Assembly (NCBI RefSeq): GCF_023161665.1
Contig: NZ_JALNTW010000002.1
Coordinates: 434,001 to 498,000, forward strand
DNA from: Shewanella sp. 1CM18E
Lineage (GTDB): Bacteria > Pseudomonadota > Gammaproteobacteria > Enterobacterales > Shewanellaceae
Length of the DNA stretch: 64,000 nucleotides
Direction: 5' to 3'
The position numbers were made by a program, and so were the translations under genes. This document shows, piece after piece, positions 10,281 through 17,994 of the stretch (within the stretch, counting starts at the first letter, position 1; each line of letters begins with the position of its first letter). The notes under the pieces are model-generated. The model searched no databases. It was given only the letters and a program-made list of their open reading frames with translations, and was not told where the DNA came from.

Positions 10281-12407
10281 ATGTTTACTAAACTGCTAAT
10301 TGCTAACCGCGGCGAAATCGCTTGCCGAATAATCGATACAGCTAAAGCCATGGGCGTACGCACCGTTGCTCTATATTCTGATGCCGATATCAATGCTCGC
10401 CATGTCGCTATGGCTGATGAAGCCTTTTACCTAGGTGGTAGCGCGCCTGCTGACTCATACCTAAAAGGCGATCTTATTATCGACATCGCCAAAAATTCTG
10501 GCGCTCAAGCGATTCATCCCGGCTACGGCTTTTTATCAGAAAATGCCGAGTTTGCGCTTAAGTGTGAACAAGCCAATATTGCCTTTGTTGGCCCAAGTGC
10601 AGCTGCAATTGATTCTATGGGCAGCAAAAGTGCCGCTAAAGAGATTATGGGCGCAGCCAATGTGCCGCTAGTTCCCGGCTATCACGGTGATGCGCAAGAT
10701 GATGACTTGCTGATTAGCGAGGCCAACAAAATGGGCTTTCCTTTACTGATTAAAGCGGCCTTTGGTGGCGGTGGTAAAGGCATGCGCATTGTTGAAAATA
10801 GTGCTGAAGTGCTCGATGCAATTAACTCGGCAAGACGCGAAGCCATTAGCTCTTTTGGTAACGATAAACTCTTGATGGAGCGCTACCTGCGTCAACCGCG
10901 CCACGTTGAAGTACAAGTTTTTGCCGATAGCCAAGGTAACTGCATTTACTTATCTGATCGTGACTGCTCAATTCAGCGTCGTCACCAAAAGGTGGTTGAA
11001 GAAGCGCCAGCGCCAGGATTAAGTGATGCTCTTCGAGTAAAAATGGGCGAAGCCGCAGTTGCCGCAGCTAAAGCGATTAACTATGAAGGTGCTGGTACAG
11101 TTGAGTTTTTACTCGATACCGATGACAGCTTCTACTTTATGGAGATGAATACCCGTTTGCAGGTAGAACACCCTGTCACCGAGCTAGTAACAGGTCAAGA
11201 TCTAGTCAAATGGCAATTAATGGTTGCCAGCGGTAGCGAGCTGCCGCTAAAACAAAGTGAAGTGAAAATTACTGGTCATGCTTTTGAAGCGCGTATTTAC
11301 GCTGAAGATCCGCAAAACGACTTTTTACCCGCCAGCGGTAAGCTCGACTTTTTACGTGAACCTAAACAAAGCCAATTTGTGCGTATCGACTCAGGCGTGC
11401 GTGAAAATGATGTGATCAGTAACTTTTACGACCCAATGATCTCTAAGCTTATCACTTGGGATGAGTCACGCCCGCGGGCATTGCAGCGTTTAGTTCATGC
11501 ATTAGATGATTATCAAATCAGTGGCCTTAAACACAATATTGAATTCTTAGCCAATATTGCCAAAAATACTGCTTTTAAGGATGCCAACTTTAGCACCGAC
11601 TTTATTGAACGCTATGGCGAGGGGTTATTAACCCAGTCGGCAGTAAGCCCTGAGCAACAAAAAGTTGCCCTAGGCTTAGCAGCGCTTTATCAGCTTTGTG
11701 TTCGCAAACAACAAGCAAAAGTTGCCGCGCAAACAAGCCATGATCCTTATTCTCCATGGAGCAATAACAGCGGCTTTAGACTCAATAGTGCCAACAGACA
11801 CCAAGTGGCATTGTTAGATGACAACCATCAGATTAACCACCTTGATTTAATAGAAACTCAAATCGCAGGCCAGTCGCAATATCAGCTACAGCTTGATGAT
11901 AGCTTAATCATGCTTTCGGGTGAATTGGTTGCAGAGACCCTGCACGCCGAGATCAGCCTGCAAAAACTCGATAGTGACAATACTGAGCAAATGTTGAGTA
12001 AGAGTCATAACGATAAAACTAACGCTCATAAAATCAGCCTGCCTGTTAGCCAAGTTGGCGATGACTTTACCCTGTTTATTGATTCCACCAGCTATCACTA
12101 CCGTGCACTGCAATCAGAAGTGATTGAAGAGCAAGATAATCTTGAAGATAAACTCAAGGCGCCGATGAACGGCACGATTGTGACGCAACTTGTCGCCGTC
12201 GGTGATAGCGTCAAAGCCGGCCAAGGCATTATGGTAATGGAAGCCATGAAAATGGAGTACACAATTGAGGCTCCGTTTGACGGCATCGTCAGTGCATTTT
12301 TCTTTGAAGCCGGTGAACTGGTGAGTGACGGAATGTTGCTTGCCGAGGTCGTAACCGAAGTTGATACCGAAGCAGAAATGACGGCAGAAAAGGAAGAAGC
12401 AGGATGA
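10281..12407 (+). CDS. liuD: Methylcrotonyl-CoA carboxylase, biotin-containing (alpha) subunit
   Basis: Carboxylates its own biotin with ATP and bicarbonate and delivers it to LiuB. The 708-aa protein has an N-terminal biotin carboxylase/ATP-grasp domain (LLIANRGEIACRI, KAAFGGGGKGMRI, EMNTRLQVEHPVTE), a middle linker domain, and a C-terminal biotinyl domain with the AMKM motif, biotin-accepting Lys657. The ATG at 10281 is chosen because the canonical start MFTKLLIANRGE is there; upstream frames run through liuC. The stop TGA overlaps the ATG of a 56-aa ORF that repeats the second half of the biotinyl domain. Confidence 0.95.
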   Translation: MFTKLLIANRGEIACRIIDTAKAMGVRTVALYSDADINARHVAMADEAFYLGGSAPADSYLKGDLIIDIAKNSGAQAIHPGYGFLSENAEFALKCEQANIAFVGPSAAAIDSMGSKSAAKEIMGAANVPLVPGYHGDAQDDDLLISEANKMGFPLLIKAAFGGGGKGMRIVENSAEVLDAINSARREAISSFGNDKLLMERYLRQPRHVEVQVFADSQGNCIYLSDRDCSIQRRHQKVVEEAPAPGLSDALRVKMGEAAVAAAKAINYEGAGTVEFLLDTDDSFYFMEMNTRLQVEHPVTELVTGQDLVKWQLMVASGSELPLKQSEVKITGHAFEARIYAEDPQNDFLPASGKLDFLREPKQSQFVRIDSGVRENDVISNFYDPMISKLITWDESRPRALQRLVHALDDYQISGLKHNIEFLANIAKNTAFKDANFSTDFIERYGEGLLTQSAVSPEQQKVALGLAALYQLCVRKQQAKVAAQTSHDPYSPWSNNSGFRLNSANRHQVALLDDNHQINHLDLIETQIAGQSQYQLQLDDSLIMLSGELVAETLHAEISLQKLDSDNTEQMLSKSHNDKTNAHKISLPVSQVGDDFTLFIDSTSYHYRALQSEVIEEQDNLEDKLKAPMNGTIVTQLVAVGDSVKAGQGIMVMEAMKMEYTIEAPFDGIVSAFFFEAGELVSDGMLLAEVVTEVDTEAEMTAEKEEAG

Positions 12408-12498
12408 AAATGACTAATGTAATAAACGCAATAGAATCCCCGTTTGACGGTATTGTTAGTGCATTTTTCTTTGAAGCCGGTGAACTGGTGAGTGACGG
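12291..12498 (+). repeat. Direct duplication of the liuD biotinyl-domain coding sequence
   Basis: A 41-bp sequence at 12291-12331 in liuD recurs identically at 12458-12498 in the next ORF, with an offset of 167 bp. It is embedded in a longer diverged match from about 12272-12348 to 12438-12514. Differences outside the core are mostly synonymous third positions. The arrangement indicates a local tandem duplication. Confidence 0.95.
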
Positions 12499-12574
12499 TA
12501 TGTTGCTAGCAGAAGTAGAAGCTGCAGTTGAAGCGGCAGAAGCTGAATCAGCTAAAACCGAGGAAACTGCATAA
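12404..12574 (+). CDS. 56-aa protein duplicating the C-terminal half of the LiuD biotinyl domain
   Basis: A short ORF between liuD and liuE. Its ATG overlaps the liuD stop (ATGA) and its TAA is immediately followed by the liuE ATG, so it is placed like a translated operon member. It starts M-K-M, which aligns with the biotin-attachment AMKM of LiuD, then IESPFDGIVSAFFFEAGEL and SDGMLLAEV, nearly identical to LiuD residues after Lys657, and ends in an Ala/Glu-rich tail. It lacks the first half of the biotinyl domain, so it probably cannot fold or be biotinylated alone. It may be a translated relic that maintains coupling to liuE, or a product that binds LiuD or LiuB; function unknown. Confidence 0.7.
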   Translation: MKMTNVINAIESPFDGIVSAFFFEAGELVSDGMLLAEVEAAVEAAEAESAKTEETA

Positions 12575-13468
12575 ATGGCTACTTACCCAAAACAGGTCAG
12601 CATCTTTGAAGTGGGTGCTCGCGATGGCCTGCAAAATGAAAAGCCAGTGACCACTCAAGATAAAGTCGTACTCATTGAAGGCTTAGCTGCAGCAGGGATA
12701 AAGCGCATTGAAGCTGCTAGTTTTGTCTCACCTAAATGGGTGCCACAAATGGCAGATTCAGCTAATGTGCTTGCAAATATTAGCCGACATAGCGACGTAA
12801 CATACAGTGCATTGACTCCCAATTTAAAAGGCTTGGAACTTGCGCTTGACGCAGGTAGCGATGAAGTTGCCATTTTTGGCGCAGCATCAGAAAGCTTTAG
12901 CCAAAAAAATATTAACTGCTCAATTGAAGAATCGATACAGCGCTTTATCCCTGTGATGGAGCTGGCTAAAGCAAGAAACATCCCTGTTCGCGGTTATGTT
13001 TCTTGCGTGTTAGGTTGCCCTTATGAAGGCGAAATCGCGGTCAGTGAAGTTGCTCGAGTGTCTGAATTACTTTACAAAATGGGCTGCTATGAGATTTCAC
13101 TTGGCGACACCATAGGCGTTGGCACACCGCTTAATGCCCGTAGAATGGTTGAGGCTGTGGCAGAGGTCGTGCCCGTTGACAAACTAGCTCTGCATTTTCA
13201 TGACACCTACGGCCAAGCGCTAGCTAATATTTTGGCGTGCTTAGAAACAGGGGTGAACGTCATAGATTCATCGGTTGCTGGACTTGGTGGCTGCCCTTAC
13301 GCCAAAGGCGCATCGGGCAACTTAGCGACTGAAGACCTAGTTTATATGTTGCACGGCCTTGGTATCGAAACTGGCATAGATCTAAATAAGCTAGTCAATG
13401 CGGGTAACAAGATTAGCCTAGCTCTCGGCCGCGAATCGGGTTCTAAGGTTGCCAGAGCACTAAGTTAA
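12575..13468 (+). CDS. liuE: Hydroxymethylglutaryl-CoA lyase
   Basis: Cleaves HMG-CoA to acetyl-CoA and acetoacetate, the last step of the leucine branch. The 297-aa DRE-TIM metallolyase contains [11 protein letters not shown] near the N terminus with the catalytic Arg, the metal-binding HFHDTYGQ, and the active-site Cys loop [14 protein letters not shown]. It begins at the base after the preceding small ORF's stop codon. Also known as mvaB-type. Its acetoacetate product is the substrate of the CoA transferase encoded next. Confidence 0.95.
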   Translation: MATYPKQVSIFEVGARDGLQNEKPVTTQDKVVLIEGLAAAGIKRIEAASFVSPKWVPQMADSANVLANISRHSDVTYSALTPNLKGLELALDAGSDEVAIFGAASESFSQKNINCSIEESIQRFIPVMELAKARNIPVRGYVSCVLGCPYEGEIAVSEVARVSELLYKMGCYEISLGDTIGVGTPLNARRMVEAVAEVVPVDKLALHFHDTYGQALANILACLETGVNVIDSSVAGLGGCPYAKGASGNLATEDLVYMLHGLGIETGIDLNKLVNAGNKISLALGRESGSKVARALS

Positions 13469-13671
13469 GAGCCTTCAGCGAATAAAAGGCTCTCGGCGAA
13501 TAAAGTGCCTAAGTGAATAAAACAAGGTCCTAGGACCAAGCATGATTTAACAATGGACAAAACATAAGCCTGCAAACGCAGATACGATCCCCCTTAGATC
13601 TGTGTTTGGCTTCTAACTGATTAGAGCAGGCTTAACTCACTCCTAAATATAGGAATATGGAGATAACAATA
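13469..13671 (+). promoter_or_regulatory. Structured liuE-scoA spacer with inverted repeats
   Basis: The spacer holds several dyads: AGAGCC/GGCTCT at 13468-13493, the palindrome GGTCCTAGGACC at 13526-13537, and an imperfect hairpin from about 13566 to 13612 whose outer arms are AAGCC and GGCTT. The motif GCGAATAAA or GTGAATAAA also recurs three times. No T-run makes it a clear terminator. It could hold the scoAB promoter or a processing site. Confidence 0.4.
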
Positions 13672-14400
13672 ATGGCAGGACTAAATAAAGGGCTAAATAA
13701 AGTTGTCGCAAGTTATGACGAGGCGCTTGCAGGCCTAACTAACGATATGACAGTCATGGTTGGTGGTTTTGGATTATGCGGTATACCGGAAGGTTTAATC
13801 GCGCAAATGGTTAAAACTGGCGTAACCGGGCTTACCGCAATCTCAAACAATGCAGGCGTTGATGACTTTGGATTAGGTCTGTTATTAAAAAGCCGTCAAA
13901 TTGATACCATGATTGCCTCATATGTCGGTGAGAACGCCACTTTTGAGCAACAGATGTTGTCGGGTGAGCTGAACGTTATCTTGACTCCACAAGGCACTTT
14001 GGCTGAAAAAATTCGTGCTGGCGGCGCTGGTATTCCAGCATTCTTTACCGCTACAGGTTACGGCACCCCCGTTGCAGAAGGGAAAGAGACCCGTGAAATC
14101 GATGGTCGTCACTATGTATTAGAGCCTGCACTAAAAGCCGATTTCGCGTTAGTTCGTGCATGGAAAGTTGACACCATGGGTAACTTAGTGTTCCGTAAAA
14201 CCGCTGCCAACTTTAACCCTATGATGGCAACCGCAGGCAAAATCACTGTGGTAGAAGCTGAACATATTGTTGAGCCCGGTGAGCTTGACCCTGACCATAT
14301 TCATACCCCAGGCATTTATGTTGATCGCGTTATTCAAGGCACATTTGAAAAGCGTATCGAGCAGCGCACCGTAAAACCAACCACTGCAGACAAGGCATAA
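13672..14400 (+). CDS. scoA: 3-oxoacid (acetoacetate:succinyl-CoA) CoA-transferase subunit A
   Basis: Alpha subunit of the CoA transferase that moves CoA from succinyl-CoA to acetoacetate, linking leucine breakdown to central metabolism. The protein starts [11 protein letters not shown] and includes the family glycine loop [14 protein letters not shown] and the region [13 protein letters not shown]. The start at 13672 is preferred over the in-frame ATG at 13657 because GGAG at 13659-13662 is well spaced for it. scoB follows after 12 bp with a strong GGAGG. Confidence 0.92.
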   Translation: MAGLNKGLNKVVASYDEALAGLTNDMTVMVGGFGLCGIPEGLIAQMVKTGVTGLTAISNNAGVDDFGLGLLLKSRQIDTMIASYVGENATFEQQMLSGELNVILTPQGTLAEKIRAGGAGIPAFFTATGYGTPVAEGKETREIDGRHYVLEPALKADFALVRAWKVDTMGNLVFRKTAANFNPMMATAGKITVVEAEHIVEPGELDPDHIHTPGIYVDRVIQGTFEKRIEQRTVKPTTADKA

Positions 14401-14412
14401 GGAGGCAACACC

Positions 14413-15069
14413 ATGGCATTATCAAGAGAACAACTGGCACAACGTGTTGCACAAGAACTGCAAGATGGCTTTTACGTTAATTTGGGTATTGGTATTCCAA
14501 CTTTAGTAGCCAACTACATCCCTGAAGGCATTGACGTGATGCTGCAGTCTGAAAATGGTTTATTAGGTATGGGCGAATTCCCGACTGAAGACACTATCGA
14601 TGCAGACTTGATTAACGCAGGTAAGCAAACGGTCACCGCAGTAGATGGTGCATCGTTTTTCTCATCAAGTGAAAGCTTTGCCATGATCCGTGGCGGCCAT
14701 GTAGATTTAACCGTACTTGGCGCATTTGAAGTCGATGAGCAAGGCTCAATCGCTTCTTGGATGATCCCTGGTAAATTGATTAAAGGCATGGGCGGCGCAA
14801 TGGACTTAGTGGCTGGCGCGGACAATATTATCGTCACCATGATGCACGCTGATAAAAAAGGTAATTCAAAACTGCTGCCTAAGTGCGAACTGCCATTAAC
14901 CGGCTATGGCTGCATCAAACGGGTATTAACTGATTTAGCCTTTATGGAAATCAAAGATGGCGCGTTCCATTTATTAGAGCGTGCCCCAGGTGTATCGGTA
15001 GAAGAAATCGTCTCAAAAACCGCTGGTAAACTTGTGGTACCAGAGCATGTGCCTGAGATGACGTTTTAG
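14413..15069 (+). CDS. scoB: 3-oxoacid CoA-transferase subunit B
   Basis: Beta subunit carrying the catalytic glutamate that forms the enzyme-CoA thioester. In the 218-aa protein the motif SENGLLGMG places the nucleophile at Glu47; GIGIPTLVANY precedes it and the MIPGKLIKGMGGAMDLV region is typical. It is preceded by AAGGAGG and follows scoA at short spacing; the pair ends at a strong terminator. Confidence 0.95.
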   Translation: MALSREQLAQRVAQELQDGFYVNLGIGIPTLVANYIPEGIDVMLQSENGLLGMGEFPTEDTIDADLINAGKQTVTAVDGASFFSSSESFAMIRGGHVDLTVLGAFEVDEQGSIASWMIPGKLIKGMGGAMDLVAGADNIIVTMMHADKKGNSKLLPKCELPLTGYGCIKRVLTDLAFMEIKDGAFHLLERAPGVSVEEIVSKTAGKLVVPEHVPEMTF

Positions 15070-15108
15070 TTAATACTAACTAAATCTGTCTGAAGGGATA
15101 TACCAATC

Positions 15109-15139
15109 AAAACGCAGCCAATTGGCTGCGTTTTTTTAT
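15109..15139. terminator. Bidirectional terminator, scoB/lipoprotein
   Basis: A 22-bp perfect palindrome (AACGCAGCCAA/TTGGCTGCGTT at 15111-15132) is followed by seven T on the plus strand and preceded by an A-rich tract. Confidence 0.9.
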
Positions 15140-15154
15140 AACCAAAGCTTAAAA

Positions 15155-15583
15155 CTATTTTGCAGCTACGGCTTCATTAACAGTCGGTTTTACAACGTTA
15201 ACAGAATCTGTTGTCGGATCAGTAATAGATTCTGCTACTGTGGCTGCTACTGGAGTTTCACAATCATAAGCGTTAGCAATCATTGTCACTGAACCTGTAA
15301 AACCAAGTGGCTTATACAAATAGATGGTATCAGCGCCTAATTTGGCCGCCTTAATACGCATCTCGTTTAACGTGCCCCACACCATGTCTTTGTCTGCGTG
15401 CAGCCAATAGTCATAAAAATGACCTTGTGAACCAATAACAGTGCCTTTATGAGCGCAACCAAGTAAAGCATCGGTGTCATCCCACAGCACTTTTACCGTA
15501 TTAGATTCAGCAGTTGGAAAGGTAATGCAGGCAGTAAGGCTCGAACATAAAAGTGCAATCGTAGCCAGTTTTACAAGTTTCAT
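15155..15583 (-). CDS. DUF4156-type lipoprotein
   Basis: Predicted outer-membrane-directed lipoprotein of 142 aa: a short basic N terminus, a hydrophobic stretch and the lipobox SLTAC with Cys19. The mature part contains LLGCAHKGTVIGSQG and NEMRIKAAKLGADTIYL, which resemble DUF4156 proteins. The C-terminal tail is Thr/Val/Ala-rich and probably disordered. Convergent with scoB. The molecular function is unknown. Confidence 0.75.
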   Translation of the reverse strand: MKLVKLATIALLCSSLTACITFPTAESNTVKVLWDDTDALLGCAHKGTVIGSQGHFYDYWLHADKDMVWGTLNEMRIKAAKLGADTIYLYKPLGFTGSVTMIANAYDCETPVAATVAESITDPTTDSVNVVKPTVNEAVAAK

Positions 15584-16151
15584 TGTTAACAGTCAAAAAT
15601 TAAAGGGAGGCGATAATATAGACTTTTCTCACTAAAAGGAATCTCCCTATTCTAGTTTTAAGACATCTCGCTGAACTCTTTTATTTAGCAGACAGCTTTA
15701 AAAGTGAGGTGAATTCCCACTTAGATAATCGTTATCGAGTTACAAGATTAGTGTGGTAAAAATCCTCATCAGCTTTAGTTTATATTGCAGTGTAAAAAGT
15801 TCGCTACATTAATAATACGAGCACAAAATAAACATTAGCAGATTTAAGGTTGAGCTAATCCAAGTCTGATAGGATGCGCTAAATTAGTGGTAAACCACTA
15901 TTTTAATTAAATGTTTCACTCCTCGCCTGTTTGTTAGCGCTTTACCGCTGTTCTTTAGAATCAAACGCCACATAACGATTTTAAATGATGTTAAAAGCTG
16001 CCATCACACCATTTAAAACCATAAAACTCGCTTCCAAACCAAATGATATATCGTATATAAATTACCACACCGGCAATTGTTTACATCTCGTTATGACAGC
16101 GTTATCATTTTTTAACTACTACACAATGGAATTGTGATGTCGAGGCGAAGA
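15584..16151. other. Intergenic region before the pilin operon
   Basis: About 570 bp of AT-rich sequence between divergent genes. It contains the dyad GATAATCGTTATC (15724-15736), which looks like half of a Fur box, near the upstream side of the lipoprotein gene. No RNA gene or ORF is supported. The pilin promoter is probably near its right end but was not identified. Confidence 0.4.
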
Positions 16152-16556
16152 ATGAAAGCGATTTCAAACGGATTTACCTTAATTGAATTAATGGTGGTTA
16201 TCGCCATTATCGGGATCTTATACGCTGTAGCCCTACCTGCTTACACTCAATATGTACAAGATGCGCGTCGCGCTGACGTGCAGCAATTTCTATTACAACA
16301 AGTCTCCGTTTTAGAAAGGCAATTTACTCGCCTTGGCGGATACCCAGATGCTTTTACCCCCGATGCCAGTGAGTATTATAGCTTTGCTTATGCTCCCTCT
16401 AATGCCGCAATAGCAACCCCTGGTAATCTTAATGACTCCACCGTATTTACTCTGACAGCTAAACCCATAAACGCACAATCAAGTGATGAGTGCGGCGATA
16501 TGAGCATAGATCACAGCGGCCAAACAAACGCATCAATAACAGGGTGCTGGAGGTAG
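16152..16556 (+). CDS. pilE: Type IV pilin PilE-like minor pilin
   Basis: Pseudopilin of the type IV pilus, processed and methylated by the prepilin peptidase at Gly-Phe. The sequence begins [21 protein letters not shown] with the conserved Glu5 and the long hydrophobic N-terminal helix, followed by a globular domain containing two Cys near the C terminus ([14 protein letters not shown]), the usual disulphide pair. The start at 16152 is favoured by GAGG at 16142-16145; an upstream ATG at 16137 or GTG would only lengthen the leader. First gene of a five-gene minor-pilin operon. Confidence 0.88.
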   Translation: MKAISNGFTLIELMVVIAIIGILYAVALPAYTQYVQDARRADVQQFLLQQVSVLERQFTRLGGYPDAFTPDASEYYSFAYAPSNAAIATPGNLNDSTVFTLTAKPINAQSSDECGDMSIDHSGQTNASITGCWR

Positions 16557-16558
16557 CA

Positions 16559-17035
16559 ATGACTAAGCAGATACAGCTCAAAGCAGCCAGCTTAAATAGG
16601 GGCATTACCTTAGTTGAAATGATTGTCGTATTAGCCATTATTGGGATTTTGGCCTTGGTCGCTCTACCGTCTTTTTCTGCACAAATTAAAAACGACCGTA
16701 TAACCAGTAACGCAAATCAACTGCAGAGTGTGGTTAAATTTGCCCGAAGTGAAGCAGCAAAACGCGATCAACAAATCGACCTTGTGGTTGCTGGTAGCAA
16801 ATGGTTAGTCAAAATTGATAAAGACACCGCGCAGGAGCGGACATTAGCTGAATTCTCGCCCACTCACCAGTCTATTACCGTCAATAACCTACAAAATATG
16901 ACGATTACCAATACCGGCGCGATGACTGCGGCGAACTTAATGATCACTGATAATGACAGCCAAACAGATGATAGGCTGCTTTGTATCTTTATTAGTGGTC
17001 AAACTTTGCTAACTAAAGCAGCAAACTGCCTATGA
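16559..17035 (+). CDS. fimT: Minor pseudopilin FimT/GspH-like
   Basis: 158-aa pseudopilin beginning MTKQIQLKAASLNRG-ITLVEMIVVLAIIGILALVALP: a long leader, cleavage after Gly, Glu5 and a hydrophobic helix. The following FARSEAAKRDQQIDLVV segment is characteristic of the GspH/FimT family. A GGAGG site overlapping the pilE stop drives the ATG at 16559. The stop overlaps the pilV ATG (ATGA). Expected to act in priming pilus assembly at the inner membrane. Confidence 0.9.
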   Translation: MTKQIQLKAASLNRGITLVEMIVVLAIIGILALVALPSFSAQIKNDRITSNANQLQSVVKFARSEAAKRDQQIDLVVAGSKWLVKIDKDTAQERTLAEFSPTHQSITVNNLQNMTITNTGAMTAANLMITDNDSQTDDRLLCIFISGQTLLTKAANCL

Positions 17036-17472
17036 GACAGTTAACTAAACAACAAACTGGCTTTTCGTTAGTCGAAGTGATGATTGCAATGTTTGTCTCT
17101 TGTGTTGCATTACTCGCGCTTGCTGCCGGTCAGTTAAAGTCACTGCAATACGCAAACAATAGCTTCCAATATACTGTTGCTCTCATTCAAGCCAATAATG
17201 CGGTAGAAAGAGTATGGGCTGATGCCTGTGATCTACAGCATGGCGCTAAAGCATTCGACCAAGCATACATAGACAATACCTTATCACCCGATATCACGGG
17301 CTACAGCATGGCGTTAATCGGCACAGCTGCCAATGCATTTAATAATAATTTTACCATTAACGTTAGTTGGACAGATGAGAGGATTAACAACGAAAACCAA
17401 GCGATAAATGACAATCAGATCAATATTAACGCTGCGTTTCCCCAGTTGCCGAGTACCTGTAATGCGCCCTAA
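17032..17472 (+). CDS. pilV: Minor pilin PilV
   Basis: 146-aa prepilin with N terminus KQQTG-FSLVEVMIAMFVSCVALLALAAGQLKSL, the PilV-type signal and helix. The remainder is a short globular domain with a Cys pair (ADACDLQ, LPSTCNAP). The start overlaps the fimT stop and its own end overlaps the pilW start by 11 bp, so the operon is translationally coupled. Confidence 0.88.
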   Translation: MRQLTKQQTGFSLVEVMIAMFVSCVALLALAAGQLKSLQYANNSFQYTVALIQANNAVERVWADACDLQHGAKAFDQAYIDNTLSPDITGYSMALIGTAANAFNNNFTINVSWTDERINNENQAINDNQININAAFPQLPSTCNAP

Positions 17473-17992
17473 CACATCAACACAGCAAGGTTTCACACTG
17501 GTAGAACTATTAATCGCCTTACTGATTAGTACCACACTAATTATGGGCGTTTCATTGGCATACACCTCGATAAATAGCGTCATTTTAAGCAGTAAAAATA
17601 TCGAAAATGCCCAAGAAGTGCTGCGCTTTAGTGCCCAGACTTTTACTCGTAGTCTAAAACAAGCAAGCATAGTCACCATCAACTCGCCAACTGAGTTACA
17701 TGTTAGCCAAGCGGCCAATACCATTGCTTGTGATGGCTCACGTCCAATAGCCCCCTACACCGAAAAATATAGTCTTAGCGGAGTTAATTTACTTTGTGAT
17801 ATCGGCGCTAATCCGCAAACAATTTTAACCGGCGTGCAAAATATTCAATTTACCAGAGCAGATGATCTGGTTTCTATTACTATCACCCCCCAAGCACAAC
17901 AAGGGGAACCTGCTGGAGTCGGTGCTGCTGCGCCAATGCAAATAGATATAGCATTAACTGGAATAATTCTAACCAAGACAACAGGAGCTTAA
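17462..17992 (+). CDS. pilW: Minor pilin PilW
   Basis: 176-aa prepilin beginning MRPNTSTQQG-FTLVELLIALLISTTLIMGVSLAY. The ATG at 17462 is the only start that places a normal leader before the Gly-Phe cleavage site; longer in-frame extensions lie inside pilV. The C-terminal domain includes CDGSRPIAPY and LLCDIGANP. PilW works with PilV and PilX as the tip-priming complex. Confidence 0.87.
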   Translation: MRPNTSTQQGFTLVELLIALLISTTLIMGVSLAYTSINSVILSSKNIENAQEVLRFSAQTFTRSLKQASIVTINSPTELHVSQAANTIACDGSRPIAPYTEKYSLSGVNLLCDIGANPQTILTGVQNIQFTRADDLVSITITPQAQQGEPAGVGAAAPMQIDIALTGIILTKTTGA

Positions 17993-17994
17993 TT

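Noticed and set aside
15724..15736. Fur box upstream of the lipoprotein gene
   Set aside because: Only a 13-bp dyad resembling half of the consensus; too short to call.
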